Source: Microplitis mediator (lineage: Eukaryota > Arthropoda > Insecta > Hymenoptera > Braconidae). From it: a DNA stretch of 64,000 nucleotides. Position 1 is the stretch's first letter, and each line of letters begins with the position of its first letter. Made by a program: the position numbers and the translations under genes. The notes below the pieces were generated by a model that saw only the letters and a program-made list of their open reading frames with translations, made no database searches and had not been told where the DNA came from. Where the stretch lies: assembly GCF_029852145.1 (NCBI RefSeq), contig NC_079969.1, forward strand, positions 19,871,860 through 19,935,859. The letters are read 5' to 3'. Shown here piece by piece: positions 1 through 12,227 of the stretch.

Positions 1-118
1 TGCTGAAAAAAATCTGAAAAAATGCGATCGTGAAATTCTTAGACAGTTAAAAATTTTCAGATGGTTTTTTTTTTAAGAAATAAATGAAAAAAACAAATAA
101 CCTAAAATACGATGTTAC

Positions 119-511
119 TGAAGTTAGCAGACGTTTAATAAATTTTTGATTTTTTTTAAAAACGATAAATTATAAAAAAAAATATTTTAAAAAATTGCAT
201 TTGTAGTTTTTTAAATTTTCTATATGTGCATATTTTTAGTTTTTTTTTTTTTTGTCATTGATTTGCTGAAAAAAAAAAAATCCTAAAATTGTTAATTGTC
301 TTCTAACTTCAAGATCCTGAAATTAGCAGACACTTAGTAATTTAAAATTTTTTTTTTTTTTTCAACAAATCAATTACAAAAAACCAAAAACTAAAAGTAT
401 GCACATATAGAAAATTTAAAAAACTACAAATGCAATTTTTTAAAATATTTTTTTTTATAATTTATCGTTTTTAAAAAAAATCAAAAAATTATTAGACGTC
501 GACTAACAACA
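119..511. repeat. Inverted repeat (foldback) of about 390 bp
   Basis: The left arm, GTTAGCAGACGTTTAATAAA and onward, is matched in reverse complement by the right arm ending ATTAGACGTCGACTAAC. The inner parts match over the A/T runs and over the word TATATGTGCATA with its partner TATGCACATATA. The loop is about 80 bp and repeats the motif TTAGCAGAC. No coding capacity is seen. It is probably a non-autonomous transposon copy. Confidence 0.6.
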
Positions 512-1417
512 GTATCATAAAAAAATCCCACGTGTCTATTACCATCAGTGTAATTATTAAGTTAATTGATAGTATTCCCAACCAATAAGAATAATTAAAA
601 ATATGACTCAGCTGACACGTAATGGTGTCAGTATTTTTTTTCATTTTAATTCAAAGTCGTAAATTAGTAATAATTTTTTTTTTTTCATTTAGAAAATAGA
701 AAATAATTTAAAATTCAATTAATTATTTATATATATTTATTTGTATATCGATTATTAAATTTATTTGAATTTAAATTAAAAATAAAACATGACAAAGCAA
801 TTTTCCACGTAATGGCGTCAGTCATTTTCATCATATTTAATACTTACATAAATAGGTAATAAATTTTTGAAATAATTCAACCAGAAAAATTTAAACGCGA
901 AATAAAATTTTAATAAAACTAAAAATAATAAAATATAGTAATAAAATTTATTATCAAAAAATGAAATTTAGTTGCGCATTAATTAAGACTGTAATTTTCT
1001 AGATATTGATTGACCTGAATAAGATGACGCTGCGTAAAATGGACGCCCGAGAACAAAGGGCGTACGAGAACTTTCGAAATAAAAATAATTTAACGGGGAA
1101 AAAGTAGATTTTGTTTTGCGATACATTGACGGGACGAAAGAATATTGGTAAATATAATATATGATGAATGAATGATGAAAATAAATGAAAAAAATATTAA
1201 ACTTACTTGTAAATTAATGACTTGATTGATGTACAATGTAGATTTGATAAATCACGTTTTTTATAATTATTAGCTTGGCAAGTATCCCACCAGAGACTAA
1301 CAACGAATGACTTGAGGAGCCGAATGCAAGGATACTTATCCAGCTGGATACAAGTCAACCAACTTTATGACATTAAAATTCACTAACATAAACTACAGTT
1401 TGAGACAAATTATACCA

Positions 1418-3069
1418 TACCCTAATAGCACAGTTTGCTTTAGCAAAAGTTTACCTACAAAAGTTTCCTTGAATTTTTCGTCAAATTTCCGTCAACTTCA
1501 GACTTTTCCATTTTTGACGACAATTTGTATGCAACTTGCTATTGAATTTGACGTAAATTTACTGCCCGAATTAGAATGCAAATTTACTTCAAAAGTTTAA
1601 CAGAAAAAATTTTTCGTCAATTTTCAGGCAAATTTTTACATCAATTTATTGGTGATTGAACTTGAAAAATTGTTAAGTATTTTTTACCGTCAAATTGTAA
1701 ACTATTTTATGTATGAATTTGCTTGCCTTCTGAAATGGTAAGAAAAAAAATTACTGACTTTTTTTTATCGTAAAAACCCTACTGATAGCCAAGTTGGCCA
1801 GAAACTGGCGTCAAACTAACAGCTGCAACTAGACGCCAAGTTGGCCGCAAAAGTTGGCATTTCCATAATTTGACGGCAACTTTCCGAGAAACTTGTCGAC
1901 AACTTTCAGCTCGTGTAACTGTTGCCGACAACTTGACTACAAGTTGTTCAGAAACTTGGTGACAGGTTGCGGCAGTAAATTGTCGCCAAGTTTCTGAGCA
2001 ACTTGTAGCCAACTTGTAGTCAACAGTTACACAAGCTGAAAGTTGTCAACAACTTGTCGTCAAGTTGGTCGCAACTCAGGTACACCAACTTTCTGATCAG
2101 AAACTCTGGCTATCAGGGTAAATTAAAGAAAAATTAACAGCAAATTTTTCTTTTCAACTTTTGTTGTCAAATTGTCGTCAAAATCGGGCAGTAGATTTTA
2201 GGTAATTTCTACATCAAATTACTGTCAATTTCAAACTAAAGTGGCTATTAGGGTGGCTATCAGGGTAAATAATCGATGTTTTTTACCACAAAATTAATTC
2301 TCGGGTAGATCGGAATCGATTTTACCATCTCTATGGCAGAGTTGTAAACGTGTCATTAAAATGAATAAAGTTTTTTAAATTTTTTTTATCATTTTTTATT
2401 TTAATTATTAACATGAATTTTTCCTAATAGCCACTTTAGCTTGAAATTGACAGTAATTCGATGTTGAAATTACCTGAAATCTGCTGCCAGAATTTGCCGA
2501 CAATTTCACAGCAAAAGTTGAAAAGAAAAATTTACGGTTAATTTTTACTTAGTTTAGAAATAACCCTGATAGCCAGAGTTTCTGATGAGAAAGTTGGTGT
2601 ATATGAGTTGCGATTAACTGGACGACAAGTTGTCGACAAGTTTCTCAGAAAGTTGCCGTCAACTTATGGAAATGCTAACTTTTGCGGCCAACTTGGCTAT
2701 CAGAGAACTTTTTACAAAAAAAAAAAATTCGGTTACGTTTATTCTTACCATTTCAAAAGGTAAGCAAATTTATACATAAAAATGTCTACATATTGAGGGT
2801 GAAAAAATACTTAACAATTTTTTTCGTCAAATTAACAATAAATTGATATAAAATTTGCCTGAGAATTGACAACAACTTTTTTCTAGTCAACTTTTGAAGT
2901 GAATTTGCATTCTAATTCGGGTAGTAACTTTACGTCAAATTGAATAGCAAGTTGCATACAAATTGTCGTAAAAAAACGGAAAAGTCCGAAGTTGACGGAA
3001 ATTTGACATAAAATTCAAGGAAACTTTTGCAAAGTAAACTTTTGCTATAGCAAACTGTGCTATTAGGAT
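1418..3069. mobile_element. Large palindromic element, CAAGTTG-word family
   Basis: The left end TACCCTAATAGCACAGTTTG is mirrored near 3045-3068 (CAAACTGTGCTATTAGG). The arms continue inwards for several hundred bases (CCGTCAACTTC facing GAAGTTGACGG). The centre, about 1780-2120 and 2560-2700, consists of diverged copies of CAAGTTG/CAACTTG, including ACTTGTCGACAACTT. Internal boundaries of the form CCCTGATAGCC or GGCTATCAGGG suggest nested copies of a smaller relative. Short open frames here are by-products of the repeats. Confidence 0.65.
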
Positions 3070-3595
3070 TGATTATAAAAAATATTTTTTAAATAAATCT
3101 AGATGTCATGGCAATGTTATGTCCTCAGTGGCCTCAGGTGCCTCCACCTGTTAATTAATTAGTGAACTTGAGATCCAGAAATAGGCGCGCATTTAAATTT
3201 CATTTGAAATTATATATCAATATCTTACAACACTTATTGCGTCCTATCAATATTTAGTCAATAATTTAAATAATAAATCGTCGTGGCACATACTTATTAA
3301 ATTATATATTTTTATTATAAGAAACTTTAAATAAGTAGATAAATAAATCTTTATTTTGTATTCAGAGAAATATAAATACGGTTTGAGTGGTTTTGGAACG
3401 TTTCCTGTTACCCGATACTTAAAACCTAAACAAAACACACGCATAAAAATCATGAATAGGCCCTTGTTCTATAGTTAACAGTAAATATGGTTATAAACAA
3501 ATGCATACTCTATAAACAAATAAGAAAAAGATATATTTGATAAATAAATGTTACTTATAAATGAAAACCATATCACAAGAACTCAACTATTATTG

Positions 3596-3597
<2 letters not shown>

Positions 3598-3688
<91 letters not shown>
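3598..3688. repeat. (TA)n microsatellite
   Basis: About 90 bp of uninterrupted TA dinucleotides. Confidence 0.95.
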
Positions 3689-3690
<2 letters not shown>

Positions 3691-3699
3691 TAAAGAGTG

Positions 3700-4330
3700 A
3701 CTCGTATAATAAATAAATTAATAGAAATATAGAAATATAGCATTAGAATAATTATAATGGTGTTTCATGATAAATAATAATGTCAATCGTATTAAATAAT
3801 TAAATATAGAATAATTAACTAAAAGATTGTATTTAAGTTTAAGTACAGGAAAATGGAACATAAATAATATAAGTAATAAGTAAAATCATAGAACGGATAA
3901 ATAAAGAACGTAGATGTGTAAACTCATATTTCGTACGTGTATTAGTAGGAAGTATAAATGTATAAGTATATAATTAGAAAGAACGTTGATATGTATAAGT
4001 ACATATGTTGCATAAGTATGTGTATGAGTATGAGAATGGTGGGAGAAGTCGAAGAGTGGAGAGTCAGAGATCTTTCTGCCGTCTGATGTAACTTCACTTC
4101 TCCCCGCGAACTATTGACAAGCACAACTGTTATTACTGATCAAATCTTATCTACACTTTATAATATAACTCAGTCTTCAGATAAAAGTTATTTTATCAAT
4201 TACATCCATCCTTATCCATAATTCCATTATTTCATTAAATAATAATCATAATCATCATCATCATCATAGTCAACAATAAATTTATCACTGTTTTCAAATT
4301 CAAAATTGGTCCCGCGTGACAACGAACTGC
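3700..4330 (+). mobile_element. Possible solo LTR with adjoining primer-binding-site-like sequence
   Basis: The segment becomes less AT-rich towards its right side and ends in TTCAAATTCAAAATTGG followed by TGGTCCCGCGTGACAAC. That follow-on resembles the tRNA primer site that comes directly after a 5' LTR in BEL/Pao or Gypsy elements. About 70 bp of GC-richer sequence follows and then AT-rich DNA resumes. No second LTR, gag or pol is visible, so this would be a remnant; the left boundary is a guess. Confidence 0.3.
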
Positions 4331-4913
4331 CCACTGTCCAGGAGGTGGCGTCTGCTCCGATCCTAGTAACCTCCCAGGACATAACAGCAATCAGCCTAGT
4401 AAATTAAATTATTTAGATGATAAATTCAAAATATCCCTAAAAGTAATAAGTTACCAGACAGCATCAAATCAGTGGCCCAAAATGGCTACTGGATGGTATT
4501 GACTTGTTAAAAGTAGTGTTCAAGTTCCAAAAAAAGTCTTTTTATAAAAAAAAACTAAAAATAGACAAAAAATAAATCAGCAGTCAATCTTATAATCAAG
4601 TTATAAAATTATTTATTGTCTATTAGTGTTGTTGGAAAGAAAGTAACGCAAGAAAGAGTTCAGGTAAAGGAGTTTGTTTTTCAATCAACAAGGCCACAAA
4701 ATAACGTTTCAGCATTTGCATTATAGCTTACACACTATTCTTTGGTCCAACTGTAATTTTTATTCACAACGAGCCATGTTTCGGTGATAATTAATAAAAA
4801 TTGAATGGATAAAGACCAGAATTGTTTATTTTTTTACTTTTTTGAATTAACAGGTAAGTTTGACAAATACATAACCTAGTTTAACTTATTATTCATTTAC
4901 TATTACCAATATA

Positions 4914-5830
4914 TGATATTTTAATTTTAATTTTTATATTTCACATTTTAGATTTCGAATATTAATTTTTAAAAAATAATAAATTGGAGTCAAAAATTAA
5001 TTTGCCTCAATTTACTACCCAGGTGGCAAGATATTACAATTACTTTGTAATCTATTGTAACGTATTGCAATTCATATTATATGAATTCGTCGATTATAAT
5101 AACATTTATAGTGACATTATAATAATTATAATAAAACATTATAAAAGACAGAAAAAAAATAAAAATGATGCAATATATATTGTTGTGATAGTAGAGATCA
5201 GAGAGGATGATTGAGGATAACTCGAGATTATTTTCTGTGCTACCGATAACTAAAAATAATGATCAGCAAATTCAGCAGTATCCATCAGAATGTCTTTTAT
5301 CCTTTTACACGAAAAGCAACAATTGATAGGACACTAGAAGGGTTTGATGCTGGATTTTTAAATCTGGGTTTTAGATGTTGTGAGCCTGGTAATTATCGTA
5401 GATCAGTCCTTAATTATCCTCTAGGTGATTGCTATGTCTAACAAAAATTAAAGACACGCCAAAGTTTAAAAATGATTTTTAATAGATTATTTATGTGTGA
5501 AGTCATCAATGGAAACGAAAATAATTAACATTTTCTTATCATTGGTTAATACGATTTATATGACTTGTGATCGTCTTTATTTATTTATTTAACTTACAGT
5601 TTAATATCTTGTAATTATATATTGTATCCATTTATTTTTTTCTGTTTTATAAAGCTCTACAATAACTTACATCGAAAAAGTATAAAATTTATCTTCCAAG
5701 GTCACAGTTATACATTTTATATGTAAACGTTTTATAATGACTCATAAATTTATATGTATTATAAATCTACTGTACGGAAACGCTAAAAATAATACATTGC
5801 CTGTTAAAAATTATCAGTTCAAAATCAACA
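4914..5830. repeat. Duplicated ~0.9-kb block, copy 1 (copy 2 at 22464-23390)
   Basis: This block aligns almost end to end and in the same orientation with 22464-23390. Shared stretches include CTACCCAGGTGGCAAGATAT, CATCAGAATGTCTTTTATCC and ATTAAAGACACGCCAAAG. The copies differ by scattered substitutions and small indels. There are no obvious terminal repeats. A short frame reading RCCEPGxYxRSxLNYPL is kept in both copies. It could be a dispersed element, a segmental duplication or a non-coding RNA block. Confidence 0.7.
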
Positions 5831-6189
5831 CAATTTTTACATTAATGCTATGAGAAAAAATTAATAATTGGATCTAAGATTTATTATTTATATATTTAAT
5901 GTTTTGTAAAAATAATCACCGTATTTATTTTTATAATTCTTGTTATTTTAATTTTAAAAATAATATTTAATTATTATAACCAAATACGTTTTGTAATTTA
6001 TGAACCATTTAAATGCTTCGGTAATTAATCTTATCAAGTAAAAATTTATCGTCTGAGATAATAAAGTACAAAGTAATATTTTCTACCTGGGTAAAAAAGG
6101 CACCATCAGTTTAATAAAACAATTTAACATGTCTTATTTTCGCTTTAATCAATGCTAAAAAATTAAATTAAATGTTAAAACGTTACAGA

Positions 6190-6363
6190 TAAGCGAAGTT
6201 GGGCAACTTGTTTACATACGGAAAGTAAACCAAAGTACTTGTGAAAAAACAAGCGGTGGTAATCCAGAAGACTAGCGGTAGATAGAAGTATCAGTAGCTA
6301 AAATCCGGTGAGTTCCAACACAAAATATATCTCTGAAAAAAGCGGACTCAAAGCCAATTAACA
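6190..6363 (+). promoter_or_regulatory. Likely 5' UTR and proximal promoter of SAP30BP
   Basis: This stretch directly precedes the SAP30BP start and is less AT-rich than its surroundings. No upstream coding exon is needed because the ORF begins with the expected N-terminus. A GTGAGT-like donor at about 6308 leaves open a small 5' UTR intron, but no transcript evidence is available. Confidence 0.35.
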
Positions 6364-7413
6364 ATGTCTGTACAAAGTGTTGCTCTGGCATCTCTCACGG
6401 CCACCTATACCGACTCGGAGGGCGAGGACGGGGTGGACGACGAGCTTCAGGAGACTAACTCCACTCCCCAGGGTGCCGCCCCTTACAATAATGCCCAAGT
6501 CGGTCAGCCCCAGCAGGCTCACACCAGTCCCAAATCTGGGAGATCAGCCTCCAATAGCCCGAACGTTGCTTCCGGCGTTGGGAAAAAGTCTATTAGTAAT
6601 TTACCCAATAGTGCACCGCCCTCCACCTTAGTTACCAATGATAATGTATCAGTATATCATCAGGTCCATCGTTTGGTTTCATATTTTGATGATACAGTTG
6701 TCTCGGATGACGAGGGGGTGTTGAACACTACAACCGAGGGTGAGCCACCAAATGAAAATGGCGTAACACCTTCTGTTAAAAGTGCTGATAAATCACCCTC
6801 ACGTCATTACGGAGAATTAGTTTCAGATAGTGGTGATGACGATCCTGCTGATCCAGATGGTATTGTTATTCCACCAGAACCAGTCGGTCAGTATCCGCCA
6901 GATTTGCAGGAAAAAATAACGGTACTTTTCAGGAAAATGGAGTCTAAAGGAGGAGTTGACATGAATCAAGCAATACAACAGCGTAAAGATTTTCGAAATC
7001 CTTCGATTTATGAAAAACTTATTCAATTTTGTAGTATCAATGAATTGGGTACCAATTATCCGCCAGAACGTTTTGATCCATTTAAATGGGGAAAAGATTC
7101 TTACTATGAGGAATTGGCTAAAGTACAAAAAGCCGAAATGGACAAATTAGAGAAAGCGAGAAAAGAAAAAACTAAAATTGAAATCGTATCGGGTACCGCA
7201 AAACGACCGAGCATTTCTGCACCGACTGTTGAAGAGGATGCCAAAAAAAGAAAAAGCAAATGGGATCAAGTTGCTACGGGTGCTGTTAACCCGGCACCCT
7301 CCGTTAAACCCACAGTCTTACTATCACAACCTACTTTAACAATTAACGCGGCTTCTGCAACAAAAGCTACTGTAATATCTGCTTTTGGTTCCTTACCAAA
7401 GAAAAGACTGTAA
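6364..7413 (+). CDS. SAP30BP: SAP30-binding protein / HCNGP-like transcriptional regulator
   Basis: A 349-residue open frame in one exon. Residues 1-175 are low-complexity, Ser/Pro- and Asp/Glu-rich, and start with an LASLTATYTDSEGED-type acidic motif typical of the family N-terminus. Residues about 178-275 are the conserved HCNGP domain, with the hallmarks RKDFRNPSIYEKLIQFC, ELGTNYP and a following Lys/Glu-rich helix. A basic KKRKSKWDQ motif sits near 294-302 and the protein ends in a family-like TVISAFGSLPKKRL. Vertebrate SAP30BP is a nuclear protein that binds SAP30 of the Sin3-HDAC co-repressor and has been linked to splicing. The insect protein is somewhat longer through its N-terminal region. 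Base composition shifts within the gene: the first ~85 codons are clearly GC-richer than the rest. Whether this is the native single-exon gene or an intron-less retrocopy cannot be told here, but the frame is fully intact. Confidence 0.93.
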   Translation: MSVQSVALASLTATYTDSEGEDGVDDELQETNSTPQGAAPYNNAQVGQPQQAHTSPKSGRSASNSPNVASGVGKKSISNLPNSAPPSTLVTNDNVSVYHQVHRLVSYFDDTVVSDDEGVLNTTTEGEPPNENGVTPSVKSADKSPSRHYGELVSDSGDDDPADPDGIVIPPEPVGQYPPDLQEKITVLFRKMESKGGVDMNQAIQQRKDFRNPSIYEKLIQFCSINELGTNYPPERFDPFKWGKDSYYEELAKVQKAEMDKLEKARKEKTKIEIVSGTAKRPSISAPTVEEDAKKRKSKWDQVATGAVNPAPSVKPTVLLSQPTLTINAASATKATVISAFGSLPKKRL

Positions 7414-7559
7414 CATATATTATTTTGAAAAAATCAAACAAACAAACAATCTCTTGTACATACTTGTATTTTTTATGATGCCATTTTTTTAATTACAGTG
7501 AATACTTTAATATACTGATGCTATTTTATTTAAAATTAAAACGACTGATGGGTATTCAT

Positions 7560-8510
7560 TAGGCTGATTAAAAAAAATCGACTATTATTTTTTTTCAAGG
7601 ACACACTCAAAAGTTTCAGTAGTATAAAAGAAGACGCCTGTCAAGATTTGAGCCCTTAATATTAATATTAAGTACTCCCTGATTTCGATTTTCTATTTCT
7701 CGTTTAAATACCATGGGGAAAAAAATTTTAAGTTTGGAATTTTATACCTCGGCAATAGCTCACTGTACAGCACAGCTCAAGGTATATTTTTTTAAGGAAT
7801 TAAACGCTCTACAAAAAAGGTCTCTTATGATTATTGATAAATCCATCTGTTCAAAAGTTATTGGAGCTTAAAGTCAAATTTATAGTAAATTTCGAGATCT
7901 TTTTTACTTTTCCAGCGAAACTATCAGACTTATCACAAAATGTCATGAGATTTTTTTGTAGACAATTTTATTTCCTACAAATTATCTTTGATATTTTTTC
8001 AAATTCTGCATAACATTCTAGTTGTTTCCATTTTGATGTCGAGCTTTTAACTAGAAAGTCATGCAGAATTTGAAAAACTTATATTCAAGATAATTTGTAG
8101 GGAATAAAATTGTCTACAAAAAAGATTCTATGACATTTTGTTATTATTCTGATAGTTTCGCTGGAAAAGTAAAAAGATCTCGAAATTTACTATAAATTTG
8201 ACTTCAAGCTCCAATAACTTTTGAACAGATGGATTTATCAATAATCATAAGAGACCTTTTTTGTAGCGCGTTCAATTCCTTAAAAAAACATACCTTGAGC
8301 TGTTCTTTACAGTGAGCTATTGCCGAGGTATAAAATTCCAAACTTAATTTTTTTTTCTCATGTTATTTAAACGGGAAATAAGAAATCGCAATCAGGGGGT
8401 ACTTAATATTAATATTAAGGGCTCAAATTTTAATAGTCGTCTTCTTTTATCCTATTGAAACTCTTAAGTGTGTCCTTGAAAAAAAAAACGTGGATTTTTT
8501 CAAACGGTCT
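7560..8510. mobile_element. MULE-like foldback element with 9-bp target-site duplication
   Basis: This is a long near-perfect hairpin of about 950 bp. The left arm contains TCAAGGACACACTC, GAAGACG and GGGCTCAAATC-like blocks; the right arm carries their reverse complements in mirrored order, and the centre is at about 8040. It is bracketed by the direct repeat GGTATTCAT at 7551-7559 and 8511-8519. A 9-bp duplication with long terminal inverted repeats is what Mutator-like and foldback elements produce. No transposase is present. It lies about 150 bp after the SAP30BP stop codon, possibly within its 3' UTR. Confidence 0.75.
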
Positions 8511-8519
8511 GGTATTCAT

Positions 8520-11260
8520 ACTGATAATTCAACTCTATCTATTTTTGCTCATAGTGTTTTTTTTTTTTATAATTTCATCTGCACATCTGTGGATTGATGC
8601 AAGAATTATAAAAATAACCCATTACTTCTGTAAAAAAAAATCGTTCGAAAAATATTTATTACAGTAAATTTCAAAATTTTAGATAATTCCAAATTTTTTT
8701 AAAAAGTTAAACTTTCGCGTAAACTAATTGATAGCTCATTCACAAAAAATTTATCATAGACAATAATAAAAAATTAAAAAAAAAAAAAAATAGCTCGAAA
8801 GCTAAACATTGAAAATAAATATTTATAAATATTTCCTTGACAAAACTGACAGAGATTATTTTTATTCATCAATCTAAATATGTGTAGAAAATAAAAATAA
8901 AAGTACTTTTTTTTATTACAAAAAATGTTTAATTTAATTAAGTAATCAGTTAATTAACTAAAAATTTTGTTGATCTATACAAATTCACAGAGAAAAATTT
9001 CTCGGCACAAAAAAATGTTACTTGCTCCAAGAAATTTCTTGCATTACGAAACGAAAACGAAAATTTTCTTAAATCGTGAAAAAATTTTCTTGAGCCGAGA
9101 AATCCTTTTTTTCTGTGTATGGTGGAAATAATTTATATTAATTACTGGCCAAGTATAAACTATTTAATAGTATCAATAAAGCGCGCTTGCTTAGTTAATT
9201 AATTGTTGAATTGAGATACTTAAAATTCAGCGATTTTAATTTATTAAATTGAATAGCTAAGTTTAAATGCCTGCGTACGATTGATTGATTGATTTTCATT
9301 ACTATTATTATCATTATTATTATAATTATAGTTATTATATTTATTTATAATTATTGGTATGCGCTTAAATATTTTGTCAGCGATAATTAATTATTCACTT
9401 AATTAACTTGATATTAGTTTATATAGAAGTTATATATCTACGCATTTGTGCATTATTATATTAATCGATACATTCCATCGCAAAGTAGAAATAAATGTTT
9501 TAAATAATTAAACAATTTGATTATAATCATTTATGTGAATAAAAATTGTTTGGATCAATAATTAATTATTTGAAGTCGTAAAAAAAAAATTTGAATCAGT
9601 AATTATGCAAAAATATTAAAAACTTTTTTTTTGTCTTGTAATGAATAACTTTTTTTTTTATTTCATAATTAATAATTACTTTTAAATATCTGAATTATAA
9701 TTGTCTGACAAAATATATTCATTTATGACTCGAATATTTTTTTTTCTCACAACTAACGAATGTACCATTAAATATATAGATAATTAACTAAAAAAAATAG
9801 ATTAATTGTAGTAATGTATAAAAATAAATTATTTTTCATTAATTAAATGCAATAGATCGTTAATCTCTTATTATAATAAATTTAAGAATGTATTTTAAAA
9901 TTATATAATTATCTTTTACAACTTCATTTTTCAGGACTTTTTATAAAATTCACTTGTGCAATTACATAAAAAAAACCTTGTATTTAGAAAAAAAAAAATG
10001 TTTCGTATTTAAGTGTTTCGGGAGAATGGATTTAGAAAAATTGCCAAATATAAATAAATAAATAAATAGTTTAAACTAATATTATAATATAAGTATATAT
10101 TTTTGCAAGCATAATAAATCTTATGGATGATCGATGTTGAACAAAAGTAATCGATAATAAATTGAAACATATTAGTAAATTTATTTATTAATTTGAATTA
10201 TTATACAATACTGCCGCTGTTTCACAATATTTAATTATCTTAATTTTACTTTCTTTGTCATCTGCTAATTTTGATTATTATTTACTGATCGAATCATGTG
10301 ATGAATTTGAAGACAAAAAATAAAATTACATCTGTTTGTAATTATTGACAGATTGTTCATTATTTTAAATTGGATTAATTACATGTGTCTATTTAATTAA
10401 ATATTTTTAAAAAATAAATATTGTAACTTACAAAAATAGCCTGGGTGTCAAAATTTTTCAAAGTTCATAATAATTGATTGAAAAATTAAAATCTATTTTT
10501 TTTTACACATATTTTACTAATATTTATTAATAAGACAAAAGTAGATAGTAGCAGCCTGATTTTAGTATTGATTAAAATAGATAGTGGTTAATAATATATC
10601 ATAAAAATTATTATAAAAATAAATCAATAGTTCATGATTGAATTTATAAATTGGAAAAAACAATTTGAATAAAAGTTTTTTTTTAATAAAATATTTCATT
10701 GATTTAATAATAATAATCAGTACTATGTAAAAAAAAATATTTTAAATACTTTAAATAATTGCTCAAAGTAACAATAATTATAATTATTATTATTATTACT
10801 GGGTGGCCACAAAGAAATGATTTCAAAATTCCATGATATTTCCCGGTTTTCCACACGGAAAGAATTTTTTGATGGAAATTACTCTGCGATTTCGAGTAAT
10901 CCTGGGCCATTTCTAAAAATTAGTATTTTAACTTTTAACCTTCCGTTACTCGGACTATGAGCGTGACGCCGCCTTTTTGACTAAAATTGCAATAAAAATT
11001 ACCGTATGGGTATTTGTGACTTTATACTTAACCAATTCTCTTTTTGAAATATATATTTTTGTTAAATATGATTATAATTGATAAATATATATTTTAAATA
11101 TAAAAAAAGTATATTTATGTATTATAAGAATGTGATAAAGCGGCACAGTGCTCATTATGCGAGTTAAATCGTCGATTCAATTTTTGTCACCACGTTGCCA
11201 AACTTACTGTTGTTACTGTAAGAAATAATTCATTATAGCATTATAATTTTTTTTTGGCTG
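8520..11260. other. AT-rich intergenic stretch, few recognisable features
   Basis: Mostly A/T runs and short ORF by-products. One small inverted-repeat element of about 130 bp lies at 8989-9117 (CACAGAGAAAAATTTCTCGG facing CCGAGAAATCC...TTCTGTGT), with the word TTTCTTG inside. A short ATT-type microsatellite sits near 10780-10800. No gene is recognised. Confidence 0.6.
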
Positions 11261-11267
11261 AAATTGT

Positions 11268-11660
11268 TACGTTTTTAAGTCAAGAAAAAATGTCTTGAGC
11301 TGAAACGAAAAAATTTTTGAACCATGAAAAATAATGTTTTAAACCAAGAACAAACTTTCTTGGCCCAAGAAAGTTTGTTCTTGGTTTAAAGCATTATTTT
11401 TCTCGGGCCAAGAAAGTTAGTTCTTAACTCCAGAAATTTTTTTCTTGTCTAAAGACTGTTACCTTATCGAGTCAAAAAACAATGTCTTGAGCTAAAAAAA
11501 GAAAGTTTTTGTACTAAGAAAAAAAATTTTTAAAACAAGAAGAAACTTTCTTGGGCCAAAAAATTTTTTTTTGTCGCAAACAAAAAAAAACTTTTCAGCC
11601 AAGAAATTAATTTCTTTAATTAAGCAAATAAATTTATCGAGCTAAAAAATTTTATTTTAT
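11268..11660. repeat. Palindromic element, word AAGAAA...TTTCTTGG
   Basis: Repeated diverged copies of TTTCTTGGCCCAAGAAA and of AATGTCTTGAGC. A near-perfect 47-nt palindrome spans 11341-11387: two 23-nt arms around a single C. Related words occur at 8989-9117, 16195-16330, 19190-19245, 49800-49970 and 50450-50640. Confidence 0.7.
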
Positions 11661-11817
11661 TTTTTTCATTTTTTTATTGAACAATTTTTTTTTTTGTTTA
11701 AATATTACAAACAATGCTGTGAAACAAATAAATACTGTATCAGAAGCATTTATGAAGAATAGGCAAGTTTCGCAATAAGTTAAATATTTAAAACAAATCG
11801 AGAAAAAACAATTACCG

Positions 11818-11892
11818 TTTAACAAAGGAATCGAACCCAGATCGATTCGGCGTCACGCGAGAGCTTTACCAACTAAACCCATCTCAGCCTTT
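11818..11892 (-). repeat. tRNA-like SINE head or degenerate tRNA
   Basis: On the - strand an A-box-like GGTTTAGTTGGTAAAGC is followed about 30 bp later by a B box, GGTTCGATTCC. That is the internal polymerase III promoter layout of a tRNA or a tRNA-derived SINE. I could not fold clean acceptor and anticodon stems, so a SINE remnant is preferred. Confidence 0.5.
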
Positions 11893-12227
11893 GCTAGGCT
11901 ACGTTTACTTTGCCCACATATACTGAGCCACATTGGCTTATGGTCAGTCACATTTTTAAATCGTTCATAATTGAATTTCGACATGAAAATAAAAAAGTTT
12001 AAAATAAAAAAACAAATTTAATTACAAAAAAAACTGAGAAATTATTCAATATTTTTTAATTACATTAAATAATTTATTTATTATAATAATACAATTAATT
12101 TAGTTATTTAAAATAAAGAGGTGGGCTCAAAATCCATTTGCTGCGCTAGTGTGAGAAAGAGAGAGAGTGGGGAGCAGGGGTGGGTAGTTACGCGTAACGG
12201 ACAGTTTCTTACGTATTTTACGTAAAC

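Noticed and set aside
1779..2012. 77-aa ORF on the - strand
   Set aside because: It is a translation of CAAGTTG-word repeats.
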